Assembly: GCF_004571135.1 (NCBI RefSeq)
Contig: NZ_SPSB01000002.1
Location: 620,001-684,000, forward strand
Source of the DNA: Algoriphagus kandeliae
GTDB taxonomy: Bacteria > Bacteroidota > Bacteroidia > Cytophagales > Cyclobacteriaceae
Reading direction: 5' to 3'
Length of the DNA stretch: 64,000 bases
The notes under the pieces were generated by a model that worked only from the letters and a program-made list of their open reading frames with translations, did no database searches and was not told where the DNA came from. Of the stretch, positions 8,532 through 16,353 are shown piece by piece. Within the stretch, counting starts at the first letter, position 1; every line of letters begins with the position of its first letter. The translations under genes were made by a program, and so were the position numbers.

Positions 8532-8584
8532 GGTTTGGCTATGGCACGTGTCCCGCAGGGCATGTGCTATAGCCGTTGTTGTGG
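8525..8584 (-). repeat. attC-like recombination site 3 (60 bp)
   Basis: On the minus strand it begins CCACAAC (8584-8578), then AACGGCTATAGCACATGCCC. It ends CACGTGCCATAGCCAAACCG plus GTTACCT (8531-8525). The two arms (GGCTATAGCACATG and CACGTGCCATAGCC) pair almost fully. At 60 bp it has the size of the short attC sites of resistance integrons. It begins directly after the stop codon of the lipoprotein gene. Confidence 0.7.
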
Positions 8585-9176
8585 TTAGTTTTTTCTTTTT
8601 ATTAATTCGCTGAAGTAGAATAGCACTGTAAGTTTGTATAGCCCTGTTCTTTCGAGATCCTTCTCATTAATGCGCCTATGCAATTCATAGTCCATAAGTG
8701 AAAATGAAAGACTTAAGGAATCTGGATCAACCGCTGAATAACTAAATATCATTGGCGCTTCTTTCTTCATATCTCCCCGAAAATTAATTGAATTAACTTT
8801 CTCAGCAATTGTGGAGTGAATAAAAACATGAGCTGCGTCATCATTTTTCGTGAAGCCAATTTTATTCAATTCGTTTAAAAGGTTTGAATCTAAATCATTC
8901 AAAGCAAAACTTGAGGGATATCCCATGACATGATGAGAATACATAAAATCTGCGAGTAGCTCGATCTTACTTTTATTCATCCACAATGGCTCACCAATTG
9001 CTTCATAGAATCTATTTTCAATTTGATCCCAAAGGCTTGAATTGAATTGGTTAATTTCTGCTAAGACCAATTCATCAACAATTATATCCAAGTTTTGGGT
9101 TTCAGATTTTCTGTCGCAGGAGATCGCAATTATTATTATAAGGAATAGTCTCTTCATTTTCGAAATTAACCACAAC
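8531..9176 (-). mobile_element. Cassette-like unit A: small lipoprotein gene
   Basis: About 0.65 kb bounded by plus-strand GTTGTGGTTA (8578-8587) and TAACCACAAC (9167-9176), complementary at 10 of 10 positions. The ATG is 19 bp inside the boundary and the stop abuts the attC-like site. A single short gene of unknown function in such a unit is typical of integron cassettes. Confidence 0.6.
8585..9157 (-). CDS. Hypothetical lipoprotein
   Basis: 190 residues from ATG 9157; an in-frame TTG at 9175 lies in the cassette terminus and is unlikely to be used. The protein begins MKRLFLIIIIAISCDRKSE, a lipoprotein signal with the candidate acylated Cys14. The rest is acidic and probably helical, with no motif I recognise (segments such as VHIHSTIAEK-like FIHSTIAEKVN and SFSLMDYELHRRIN). 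It is the only gene of cassette-like unit A. Function unknown. Confidence 0.7.
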   Translation of the reverse strand: MKRLFLIIIIAISCDRKSETQNLDIIVDELVLAEINQFNSSLWDQIENRFYEAIGEPLWMNKSKIELLADFMYSHHVMGYPSSFALNDLDSNLLNELNKIGFTKNDDAAHVFIHSTIAEKVNSINFRGDMKKEAPMIFSYSAVDPDSLSLSFSLMDYELHRRINEKDLERTGLYKLTVLFYFSELIKRKN

Positions 9177-9254
9177 TTACTTATTTACGCCATAAAATGG
9201 CGGATAGCGTTCTGTTTTGGGTGGCTAAGCGCCATAAAGCCCTAAGAATTGTGG
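9170..9254 (-). repeat. Possible degenerate attC-like or attachment site
   Basis: CCACAAC at 9170-9176 and TTGTGG at 9249-9254 form outer inverted ends. Between them are short partial repeats (ACGCCATAAAATGGCG at 9188-9203 and GCGCCATAAAGC at 9229-9240). The arms do not pair as well as in sites 1-3 and the GGCTAAG box is displaced, so this may be a decayed site, an attI-like entry point, or chance. Confidence 0.25.
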
Positions 9255-9692
9255 CGTTTATTTTTCCAAAAATCGTCAAATGAAGATTTGACCTAACGGA
9301 AAGATGGTGCGCCCTTAGGGATCAATTGGTTTTCGACAGGCTGCTTGCGGTGGTTTTACTTCTAGGCTAATCTTGATCCAATAGGATCATGGTTTTTATT
9401 ACAGTTGCAATTCACCTGAATAGCCTTCCCTAATTGAAATTTGTATTACCAATTGATAGGCTTTTTACCCAAAAGTTTCACTAATTTTTATTTTTACAAT
9501 AAACGGTATTCTTGAGATATGTCAAATACCTTGTTTAAGGTATTCTTCATTAAAATTGATCTATTTTCCGAGTATAGGGAGTTTAATCTTGAGCGGGTTA
9601 GGTTTTTTTCTTTTTAAAAAGTCTTGGAGTGGGATTTCCTTTTGTTGATTTGACCCTCCTATAGCGTGAGATAAACCATAATACTGCAAAAA
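9255..9692. other. Gene-free stretch upstream of the array
   Basis: No coding region seen on either strand. It contains a small hairpin (AATACCTT 9525-9532, loop GTTT, AAGGTATT 9537-9544) and the 9-bp direct repeat GGTATTCTT at 9505 and 9539. No integrase gene, promoter or attI could be recognised. Confidence 0.5.
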
Positions 9693-9725
9693 AATCCTGC
9701 TTCTCTCGAGGCAGGATTCTTTTTT
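9687..9725. terminator. Rho-independent terminator, probably bidirectional
   Basis: Stem AATCCTGC (9693-9700) with GCAGGATT (9711-9718), loop of ten, with A/T tracts on both sides. It lies 18 bp beyond the stop of the minus-strand LytTR regulator gene, which it would terminate. Confidence 0.85.
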
Positions 9726-9743
9726 CGTTAATTGGGTGATTAA

Positions 9744-10499
9744 TTAACTTTCCGTAATGGTATTCAATTTCGCCAAGAAACTGTTGTAGTACTGTCTTCC
9801 GACCTGAACTACCGCTCCTGACTTGAGATTGATGTCTTTGGTATTGAAGCTTTCGATCTGTCCCAAGTGGACGATAAAGGATTTTTGAACTCGCAAAAAC
9901 AAATGAGAAGGTAAGATCTCCTCGATTTCCTTCATGGATTTCCGGATACTGTAATCCCGATTTTTGGTATAAATAGTGACCATGTTTCCATTGGCCTCTA
10001 CGTAATAAATTTCATCATAAGGCACTCGCTCGAAGGCATTATCGGCTTTGATAAAGACTGCATCAGTTACCAAGAATGGACTTTCATTTCCGTTTTTGAC
10101 CACTGCCGCCTCCACAGCAGGTTTCGTCCGCTTGTTGTAGAGAACGATTTCTACAATGGCATGAATATCATTCGTGTTGAAAGGCTTTACGATAAAGCCG
10201 GCAGGTGCGATTCGCTTGGCTCGCTCGATGATAGTGGGGTCACTGTAGGAGGTCACAAAAACCAAGGGTGCATCGACCATTTGCTTGACGATTTCGCCCA
10301 ATTCGATACCATCTTTGTCGCCCTTTAACTTGATATCCATGAATATCAGGTCGGGGCGGTATTTCTTGATGACCTTGATACACTGATTGGCCGAGTTGGC
10401 GATATCTATGTTGACATATCCAAGGAGCTCAAGTATTTCCTGGATATTCTCTGCGATACTTGGATCGTCTTCGACGATGAGAATCCGCTCTTCTTTCAT
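9744..10499 (-). CDS. LytTR-type response regulator without adjacent kinase
   Basis: 251 residues. Receiver domain 1-125 has the acidic pocket (ILIVEDD), phospho-acceptor Asp55 (IFMDIKL) and the conserved Lys (IVKPFN). A LytTR DNA-binding domain occupies about 140-251 (YYVEANGNMVTIYT, FLRVQKSFIVHL). It resembles regulators paired with hybrid or membrane kinases, but none is adjacent. The neighbouring regulator/kinase pair upstream on the same strand is 122 bp away, so cross-talk with that kinase or an independent orphan role are both possible. Confidence 0.9.
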   Translation of the reverse strand: MKEERILIVEDDPSIAENIQEILELLGYVNIDIANSANQCIKVIKKYRPDLIFMDIKLKGDKDGIELGEIVKQMVDAPLVFVTSYSDPTIIERAKRIAPAGFIVKPFNTNDIHAIVEIVLYNKRTKPAVEAAVVKNGNESPFLVTDAVFIKADNAFERVPYDEIYYVEANGNMVTIYTKNRDYSIRKSMKEIEEILPSHLFLRVQKSFIVHLGQIESFNTKDINLKSGAVVQVGRQYYNSFLAKLNTITES

Positions 10500-10621
10500 A
10501 GCTTGATTAGCAAACTTTAGTGAACAAAATAGAAGGTTTCTATCACATCAAAACCTTGATGTTCCTAAGTTCAGTAATAAAATTCGGAAATCAAATGCTT
10601 TTTTTTGTCTATGAAATATTT

Positions 10622-11356
10622 TTAGAGGCTCATCATTTCCTTAAATCGGGCTGCTTGGCGTCGGCTGACTTCGATTCTGTCTCCTCCTCTGAGAGTTACG
10701 ACCAATCCTCCGTTAAACCAAGGTTCGATTCCTTCGACCCAACCTAAATTGATGATATGCTTTCGACTCGCTCTAAAAAATGACTTTTCATCCAAGCGCT
10801 CATCCAAAGCATTCAGGGATTTGTGAATCATAGGTTTGAAATTGTCGAAATAAACCTTGATGTAGTTTCCGTCAGATTCAAAGAGTCTGACATTAGCAAG
10901 GCGAACAAACCAGCATCGGTCACCATCCTTCACAAATACCTGATCGTCCAAAGTTAGTTTCTTGGAGTTGGTGCTTTGAGCCTCTGCTTCAGCTTTTTGC
11001 TGTTTTTCGATTTTCCCGGTAAGCTTGGCAATTGCTTCTTCCAAGCGCTTCGGCTCAATTGGTTTCAAAAGGTAATCCAAGGCATTGACTTGAAAAGCTT
11101 TTAGGGCATATTCATCATAGGCCGTCGTGAAAATCACGTGAGGAACAGCATCCAATTCTTCTAAGAGATCAAAACCTGTTTTTTCCGGCATTTGGATGTC
11201 CAGGAAAATTACATCCGGCTGGAGTTGTTCAATCTTTTCTTTGGCATCCTCTACGTTTACTGCTTCCCCTACTACTTCCACTGTTTCCAGTTGGTTGAGA
11301 AGGTTGATCAGCTCTTTTCTCGCCAATCTTTCATCATCGATTACAATGGCTCGCAT
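10622..11356 (-). CDS. LytTR-type response regulator (LytR-like)
   Basis: 244 residues. Receiver domain 1-118 has IVIDDE, phospho-acceptor Asp53 (IFLDIQMP) and Lys in LLKPIEP. A linker rich in Lys, Gln and Ala (about 120-140) leads to a LytTR DNA-binding domain (about 140-244: FESDGNYIKVYFD, FRASRKHIINL). The gene follows the LytS-type kinase by 11 bp and must be its cognate regulator. Such pairs in Bacteroidetes control envelope, transport or polysaccharide genes; targets are not deducible here. Confidence 0.93.
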   Translation of the reverse strand: MRAIVIDDERLARKELINLLNQLETVEVVGEAVNVEDAKEKIEQLQPDVIFLDIQMPEKTGFDLLEELDAVPHVIFTTAYDEYALKAFQVNALDYLLKPIEPKRLEEAIAKLTGKIEKQQKAEAEAQSTNSKKLTLDDQVFVKDGDRCWFVRLANVRLFESDGNYIKVYFDNFKPMIHKSLNALDERLDEKSFFRASRKHIINLGWVEGIEPWFNGGLVVTLRGGDRIEVSRRQAARFKEMMSL

Positions 11357-11367
11357 AGTTTGTTTTT

Positions 11368-12426
11368 TTATTGTTCTAAGGTAACCCTTTGTTTGGGTAT
11401 TTTGATTTCTGTGATTACAAATTCGTTTTCGGAGTTAAATATCCGAAAACTGGCCCGATCTCCATAGATCAGCTTGAGGCGTTGTACCGTATTGCTCAGT
11501 CCGTGGCCTCCATCGGCAGTAGGCTTCAAGCTAGGTGGTACAGCCAAGTGTCCGCTGTTTTTCACCTGAATATACAAATCATCTTCCAGTCCTTCCCGGC
11601 ATTTGATTTCGATAATACCTCCTTTGACCAAATTAGAAATGCCGTGCTTGATCGCATTTTCTACGATAGTTTGAAGCATCATGGGAGGGATTTTATAGGA
11701 AAAAGCCTCATCCTCTATCCTATAAATGACTTTTAGGCGCTCTTCAAAGCGGATGGATTCCAGCATGAGGTAATCCTTTACCGTATTAAGCTCGTCCTCA
11801 AAATCAATGGTTTGTTTTTTATCCATCATCAAGGAAAAGCGGAGAATGTTGGATATACGGGTGATAGCGTTTTTTGCCTTAGTTGGATCCTCATCTACCA
11901 ATGCTCTTACGGAGTTGAGGGCATTGAAGATAAAGTGGGGATTCAGTTGACTTTTTAAGTGATTGAGGCGGATTTGGTTGATTTTAGCCTCATACTTTAA
12001 AGAGGTGTTGTAATTGTCCAAAAAGTGGAAAAGGAAATAGAGCAAAAACCACATCACATAGAAAAGGAATGCGATGAATAGGTTTGCCAGAATTACAAGT
12101 ATTTGAAAGTCCTCTTCAGGGTTTAAGGTGCCAAAAGCCAAGTTGATTAGAATCTGAGCGCCGATATTCACAAAGCTCAGAGCCAACATGGCCAAAATGG
12201 ACTGGAATAGTAACTGGGGAATCTTCAGCTTAAACCAATTGTAGCGCTTGACAATAAAGCGAAGGAAATGAGTGGCCCCCAAATTGAACTGGGCCAAAAC
12301 AATCAGGGCCCAAATTTGGACAGGGGCAATGCCCGTAGGAGAAAGCGAAGCCAGTGCGATCTGCACCAAAGCAATACTTCCCCATCCGAGAATTTGTAAG
12401 AGCCAGTATAATTGATTACGGTTCAT
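11368..12426 (-). CDS. LytS/YehU-type sensor histidine kinase
   Basis: 352 residues. Four N-terminal membrane helices (about 8-28, 36-55, 72-95, 110-133) have no sizeable extracellular domain. They are followed by the His_kinase dimerisation domain with phospho-acceptor His164 in QLNPHFIFNALN and an ATPase domain (N-box IVENAIKHG, G-box GGHGLSNTVQRL). The signal is probably sensed in or near the membrane. It forms a two-gene operon with the downstream LytTR regulator. Confidence 0.93.
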   Translation of the reverse strand: MNRNQLYWLLQILGWGSIALVQIALASLSPTGIAPVQIWALIVLAQFNLGATHFLRFIVKRYNWFKLKIPQLLFQSILAMLALSFVNIGAQILINLAFGTLNPEEDFQILVILANLFIAFLFYVMWFLLYFLFHFLDNYNTSLKYEAKINQIRLNHLKSQLNPHFIFNALNSVRALVDEDPTKAKNAITRISNILRFSLMMDKKQTIDFEDELNTVKDYLMLESIRFEERLKVIYRIEDEAFSYKIPPMMLQTIVENAIKHGISNLVKGGIIEIKCREGLEDDLYIQVKNSGHLAVPPSLKPTADGGHGLSNTVQRLKLIYGDRASFRIFNSENEFVITEIKIPKQRVTLEQ

Positions 12427-12498
12427 CGAACCTTAAATATAAAGGAAGAGGATGAAGCTACTTTTTAGATTTTGATAAAAGGACATTTCTACTGATTG

Positions 12499-15339
12499 TC
12501 ACCCCTTTCGCGGATTTAATTCCATCTTCAGGAATTTTCCAGTGTGGCTTTTGAAATTAGCGGCGACTTTTTCTGGAGTTCCTTCTACTATAATTTGTCC
12601 GCCTTGATCTCCGCCTTCCGGCCCCAAATCCACGATATAGTCAGCCACTTTGATCACGTCTAGATTGTGCTCGATAATTAGGACAGTATTTCCTTTGTCC
12701 ACTAGCTTTTGCAAGACATTCATCAGGAGCTCGATATCTTGGAAGTGAAGTCCCGTGGTAGGCTCATCCAAAATATAGAAGGTTTTCCCTGTATCCTTTT
12801 TGGACAATTCGGTAGCTAATTTCACTCGCTGAGCCTCTCCTCCGGAAAGGGTGGTCGCATGCTGCCCTAAGGTGATGTACCCTAGGCCCACATCGTTCAG
12901 GGTTTTGATTTTCCGAAGGATTTTAGGTTGGTTTTCGAAGAATTCCACTGCCTGTTCCACGGTCATTTCCAGGACATCAGAAATAGACTTTCCTTTAAAT
13001 CGAACTTCTAGGGTTTCCCGATTGTAGCGTTTGCCCTTACAGGTTTCGCAGGGAATATGCACATCCGGAAGGAAATCCATTTCGATGAGTTTCATGCCGG
13101 CTCCTTCACAGTCCTCACAGCGTCCTCCTTTCACATTGAAGGAAAAGCGACCCGGTTTGTATCCCCTGATTTTTGCTTCCGGCAATTCTGTAAAGAGTGC
13201 CCGAATATCTGAGAAAACCCCTGTATAGGTAGCTGGATTGGATCTTGGAGTTCGTCCAATCGGGGATTGATCTACTTCGATCACTTTATCCAAATGCTCC
13301 AAGCCAGAAATCTTGGAGTAAGGCATAGGTTCTTTTTTGGAACTATAAAAATGTTGTCTTAGGATCGGATATAAGGTTTCATGGATCAGGGTACTTTTTC
13401 CACTTCCAGAAACACCTGTAATCAAGGTCAAGGTCCCAAGAGGGATGCTTAAATTGACATTTTTAAGATTGTTTCCAGTTGCCCCTTCCAATTCTAAGGA
13501 AAGGCCCTTTCCTTTTCTTCGTTCCTCCGGAATAGGTAAGCCTAGTTTACCTTTGAGGTAATCGGCTGTGACGCCACCTTGTTTCAAGATGTCTTTTGGA
13601 TGACCCTGAGCTACTACATGCCCGCCGTGCCTTCCCGCACCCGGACCCATATCTAGGACGAAGTCTGATTCCAGCATCATGTCCTTGTCATGCTCCACTA
13701 CGAGGACAGAATTTCCCAAGTCACGCAAGCTTTGGAGTGCCTTGATCAATTTGACATTATCTCGCTGATGTAATCCTATGCTAGGCTCATCCAATATGTA
13801 AAGAACTCCGACTAGTTGCGTTCCGATCTGCGTAGCCAAACGAATTCGTTGTGCTTCTCCTCCGGAAAGGGTCCTCAAAGGACGATTGAGTGTCAAATAA
13901 TCCAACCCTATATCGAGCAAGAAACCGATTCGCTTACGGATTTCCTTCAAAACCTCGGCAGCGATAACCTGCTGTTTTTCATTTAGCCTTTCCTCGAGTC
14001 CTTCAAACCATCTACCCAAGTCCCGGATATTCATCATGGCCAATTCCCCGATGTGAGTATCGTCAATCTTGAAGTGCAGAGCCTCCTTTTTTAGGCGATA
14101 TCCTTCACAATCTGGACAGGTTTTGGTAACAGTAAATTCAGAAACCCATTCCTGAACTTTTTCAGAGCTTCCTTCTTGATGCTTTTGCAGGAAATTGATG
14201 ATTCCTTCAAAAGTTGTATGCCACTTAGTTCCCGGATATTTGACAGAATCTACTGCCACTTCCACCTGCGAACCGTACAGAAGCACATCGACAACCTTTT
14301 CGGGAAGTTTTCCGATAGGGGTACTCATGCTGCACTTATAGTGCTTGAGAATGGCATCGATTTTTTTGAAGATCCAAATATCACGGTACTCCCCAAGTGG
14401 AGCGATCCCCCCACGGGTAATGCTTAAACTAGGATCAGGAATGATGCTTTCTTTGGTGATTTCCTCGGTGATACCTAAGCCATTACAAGTTGGGCAGGCT
14501 CCATAGGGACTATTGAAAGAAAAAAGATTGGGAGCTGGCTCATCATAGGAAAGCCCTGTCTCCGGATCCATCAGGTATTTGGAAAAATGATGAATCTGGC
14601 CTTCCTCATCGCGGACCATCATAACGCCTTTTCCGTGCTGCAAAGCAGATTTGATGGATTGGGTAATCCTATAACGGTCTGCTTCATCAGCCACAATTCG
14701 GTCAATGACGATTTCAATGTCGTGGATTTTATATCGGTCCACTTGCATTTTGGGGACCATCTCCATTACCACACCATCTATCCGAACTTTTGAAAATCCC
14801 ATCTTTCGGATTTGCTCGAAAAGTTCACGATAATGCCCTTTTCTACCTTTTACGACTGGAGCGAGAAGGTAAAGTTTCTTACCGGAGAATTTTGAAAAAA
14901 GCTGCTCGATAATCTGATCTTCCGTCTGACGGATCATTTTATTCCCTGTCAGATAGGAAAAAGCCTCCCCTGCTCGAGCATAGAGCAAGCGCATAAAGTC
15001 ATAAATCTCCGTAACCGTACCCACGGTAGACCGCGGGTTTTTAGAGGTAGTCTTTTGCTCAATGGCAATAACAGGAGAAAGTCCATTGATTTTATCTACA
15101 TCAGGGCGCTCCATTCCGCCCAAAAATGACCGGGCGTAAGCAGAGAAGCTCTCTAGGTAGCGTCGCTGACCTTCTGCATAGATGGTGTCAAAAGCCAAGG
15201 AGCTTTTTCCGCTTCCACTTAATCCTGTGACAACCACCAATTGATTGCGAGGAATCCTCACATCCAAATTCTTCAGGTTGTGCTCCCGTGCTCCAAAGAT
15301 TTCAATGAATTCTTCCTGCGAGGCAGTGACTTGGCTCAT
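12499..15339 (-). CDS. uvrA: Excinuclease ABC subunit A
   Basis: 946 residues, normal for UvrA, the damage-recognition ATPase of nucleotide excision repair. There are two ABC modules. The first has Walker A GLSGSGKSS near residue 40, the CPTC and CPDC zinc-finger parts, and signature LSGGEAQRIRL. The second has Walker A GVSGSGKST, the CEDC/CETC zinc finger, signature LSGGEAQRVKL and YILDEPTTGLH. Its partner uvrC lies 46 kb away in the same window; uvrB is not present. It appears monocistronic, 72 bp upstream of the kinase gene on the same strand. Confidence 0.98.
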   Translation of the reverse strand: MSQVTASQEEFIEIFGAREHNLKNLDVRIPRNQLVVVTGLSGSGKSSLAFDTIYAEGQRRYLESFSAYARSFLGGMERPDVDKINGLSPVIAIEQKTTSKNPRSTVGTVTEIYDFMRLLYARAGEAFSYLTGNKMIRQTEDQIIEQLFSKFSGKKLYLLAPVVKGRKGHYRELFEQIRKMGFSKVRIDGVVMEMVPKMQVDRYKIHDIEIVIDRIVADEADRYRITQSIKSALQHGKGVMMVRDEEGQIHHFSKYLMDPETGLSYDEPAPNLFSFNSPYGACPTCNGLGITEEITKESIIPDPSLSITRGGIAPLGEYRDIWIFKKIDAILKHYKCSMSTPIGKLPEKVVDVLLYGSQVEVAVDSVKYPGTKWHTTFEGIINFLQKHQEGSSEKVQEWVSEFTVTKTCPDCEGYRLKKEALHFKIDDTHIGELAMMNIRDLGRWFEGLEERLNEKQQVIAAEVLKEIRKRIGFLLDIGLDYLTLNRPLRTLSGGEAQRIRLATQIGTQLVGVLYILDEPSIGLHQRDNVKLIKALQSLRDLGNSVLVVEHDKDMMLESDFVLDMGPGAGRHGGHVVAQGHPKDILKQGGVTADYLKGKLGLPIPEERRKGKGLSLELEGATGNNLKNVNLSIPLGTLTLITGVSGSGKSTLIHETLYPILRQHFYSSKKEPMPYSKISGLEHLDKVIEVDQSPIGRTPRSNPATYTGVFSDIRALFTELPEAKIRGYKPGRFSFNVKGGRCEDCEGAGMKLIEMDFLPDVHIPCETCKGKRYNRETLEVRFKGKSISDVLEMTVEQAVEFFENQPKILRKIKTLNDVGLGYITLGQHATTLSGGEAQRVKLATELSKKDTGKTFYILDEPTTGLHFQDIELLMNVLQKLVDKGNTVLIIEHNLDVIKVADYIVDLGPEGGDQGGQIIVEGTPEKVAANFKSHTGKFLKMELNPRKG

Positions 15340-15754
15340 AAACTTGACTGCAATTTTAAATGGCGAAGGTAAGAAATTATTCTACCAAAAGGGATTGAAG
15401 TGCCAATAGGAACAACAAGCCAAGGAAGGATTGGTTCAGAATTTTTTGATGATGTTGATCAGTTCCTAGCGAATCAAAACCGGGAGGAGGAATTGCCGGA
15501 AAATTCAATAGTAATTTTTATAAACTATCAAATTAAAAAAATATAAGATTGAAATTCTTTATAAAATATAAATAATGTTCTGAAATGTATTCTGAATTAG
15601 TTTATGTTCAAAATATAATTACGAATCGCAAAATGACAGAACACCAGTTTCATATGTGATAAAAGTCACTTTTTGGGTTAACTCTTGTCACGACTCGCTA
15701 AGCTTTTGTCCTCTACTTTTGAATCATCCAATGCGGATAAAACCCTTTAATCTT
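15340..15754. other. AT-rich divergent intergenic region between uvrA and yceI
   Basis: 415 bp separating divergent genes, so promoters for both should lie here. A TACTTTTG sequence at 15714-15721 matches the Bacteroidetes -7 consensus TAnnTTTG, 34 bp before the yceI start. The nearest TTG (15685-15687) is farther away than the usual -33 spacing, so this promoter is only a candidate. A 48-codon open frame (15400-15546) also lies here. Confidence 0.3.
15400..15546 (+). CDS. Possible small ORF of 48 residues
   Basis: A frame free of stops from GTG 15400 to TAA 15544-15546, preceded by AAGGG about 8 bp upstream. The peptide would begin with VPIGTTSQGRIGSEFFDD and be acidic in the middle and basic at the end. 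I recognise no family. There is no ATG, and the end runs into AT-rich intergenic DNA, so a gene remnant or a chance frame is equally possible. Confidence 0.2.
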   Translation: MPIGTTSQGRIGSEFFDDVDQFLANQNREEELPENSIVIFINYQIKKI

Positions 15755-16333
15755 ATGAAAAAGCTAAGCGCATTATCAGTAATCCTAGCCCTACTCTGGG
15801 TAGCCAATCTCAGTACGGTCCTAGCTCAGCAAACTTTCAGTGTAAGCAATGTTGCAGAAATGAAAGTTTCTGGAACTTCCACCTTACATGACTGGGACAT
15901 GGTCGCAGAGAATGGTGTGGCTGGTCAGGCTGTTATGAAAGTGGAAGATGGGAAAATTGCAGAAATTCAATCGCTCAATTTTGCCTTGGAAACCAAAGCC
16001 CTCAAAAGCGGCAAATCTTCCATGGACAAAAATGCCTATGAGGCAATCAATGCAGATGATTTTCCAAAGATCACTTTCCAGCTAACCCAAGTGGAACAGT
16101 TGACTGAGTCAACAGTAAAAGCCAAAGGCAAACTTAACATTGGTGGAAATTCCAGGGATATTGTTTTGAATGTAAACTATTCAGTCAAAGGAAACAGTGT
16201 CGTTTTCAGCGGCAAACAGGATATTACCTTCGAGCAATTTTCCTTAGAGCCTCCTACGGCGGTATTTGGAACCATCAAAACCGGTAATGAGCTCTCCCTG
16301 AGCTTCAATACCACTTACTCAATGAAAAATTAA
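15755..16333 (+). CDS. YceI family periplasmic protein
   Basis: 192 residues from ATG 15755, where a clear signal peptide begins (MKKLSALSVILALL, cleavage after VLA). An in-frame GTG at 15656 lacks any signal and is rejected. The YceI lipocalin-like barrel shows GTSTLHDW near the start, FPKITFQL in the middle and FEQFSLEPPTAVFG near the end. YceI proteins bind polyisoprenoid or other lipids in the periplasm. It is followed 20 bp later by an outer-membrane protein gene and then by a second, divergent YceI-like gene. Confidence 0.9.
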   Translation: MKKLSALSVILALLWVANLSTVLAQQTFSVSNVAEMKVSGTSTLHDWDMVAENGVAGQAVMKVEDGKIAEIQSLNFALETKALKSGKSSMDKNAYEAINADDFPKITFQLTQVEQLTESTVKAKGKLNIGGNSRDIVLNVNYSVKGNSVVFSGKQDITFEQFSLEPPTAVFGTIKTGNELSLSFNTTYSMKN

Positions 16334-16353
16334 CCCTTTTAATCCTTTTTATT

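Noticed and set aside
9286..9306. GTTAGGT on the minus strand near 9296, matching the GTTRRRY core, with ACCTAAC near 9601
   Set aside because: The two are about 300 bp apart with no pairing arms between them, beyond the size range of attC sites, and no gene fills the gap.
9505..9547. Direct repeat GGTATTCTT with a small hairpin between
   Set aside because: Too short and AT-rich to call a regulatory or mobile element; noted only as content of the gene-free stretch.
15685..15721. Promoter for yceI with -33 TTG and -7 TACTTTTG
   Set aside because: The -7 box fits but the spacing to the only TTG is about 26 bp, longer than usual, so I list it only as a candidate within the intergenic entry.
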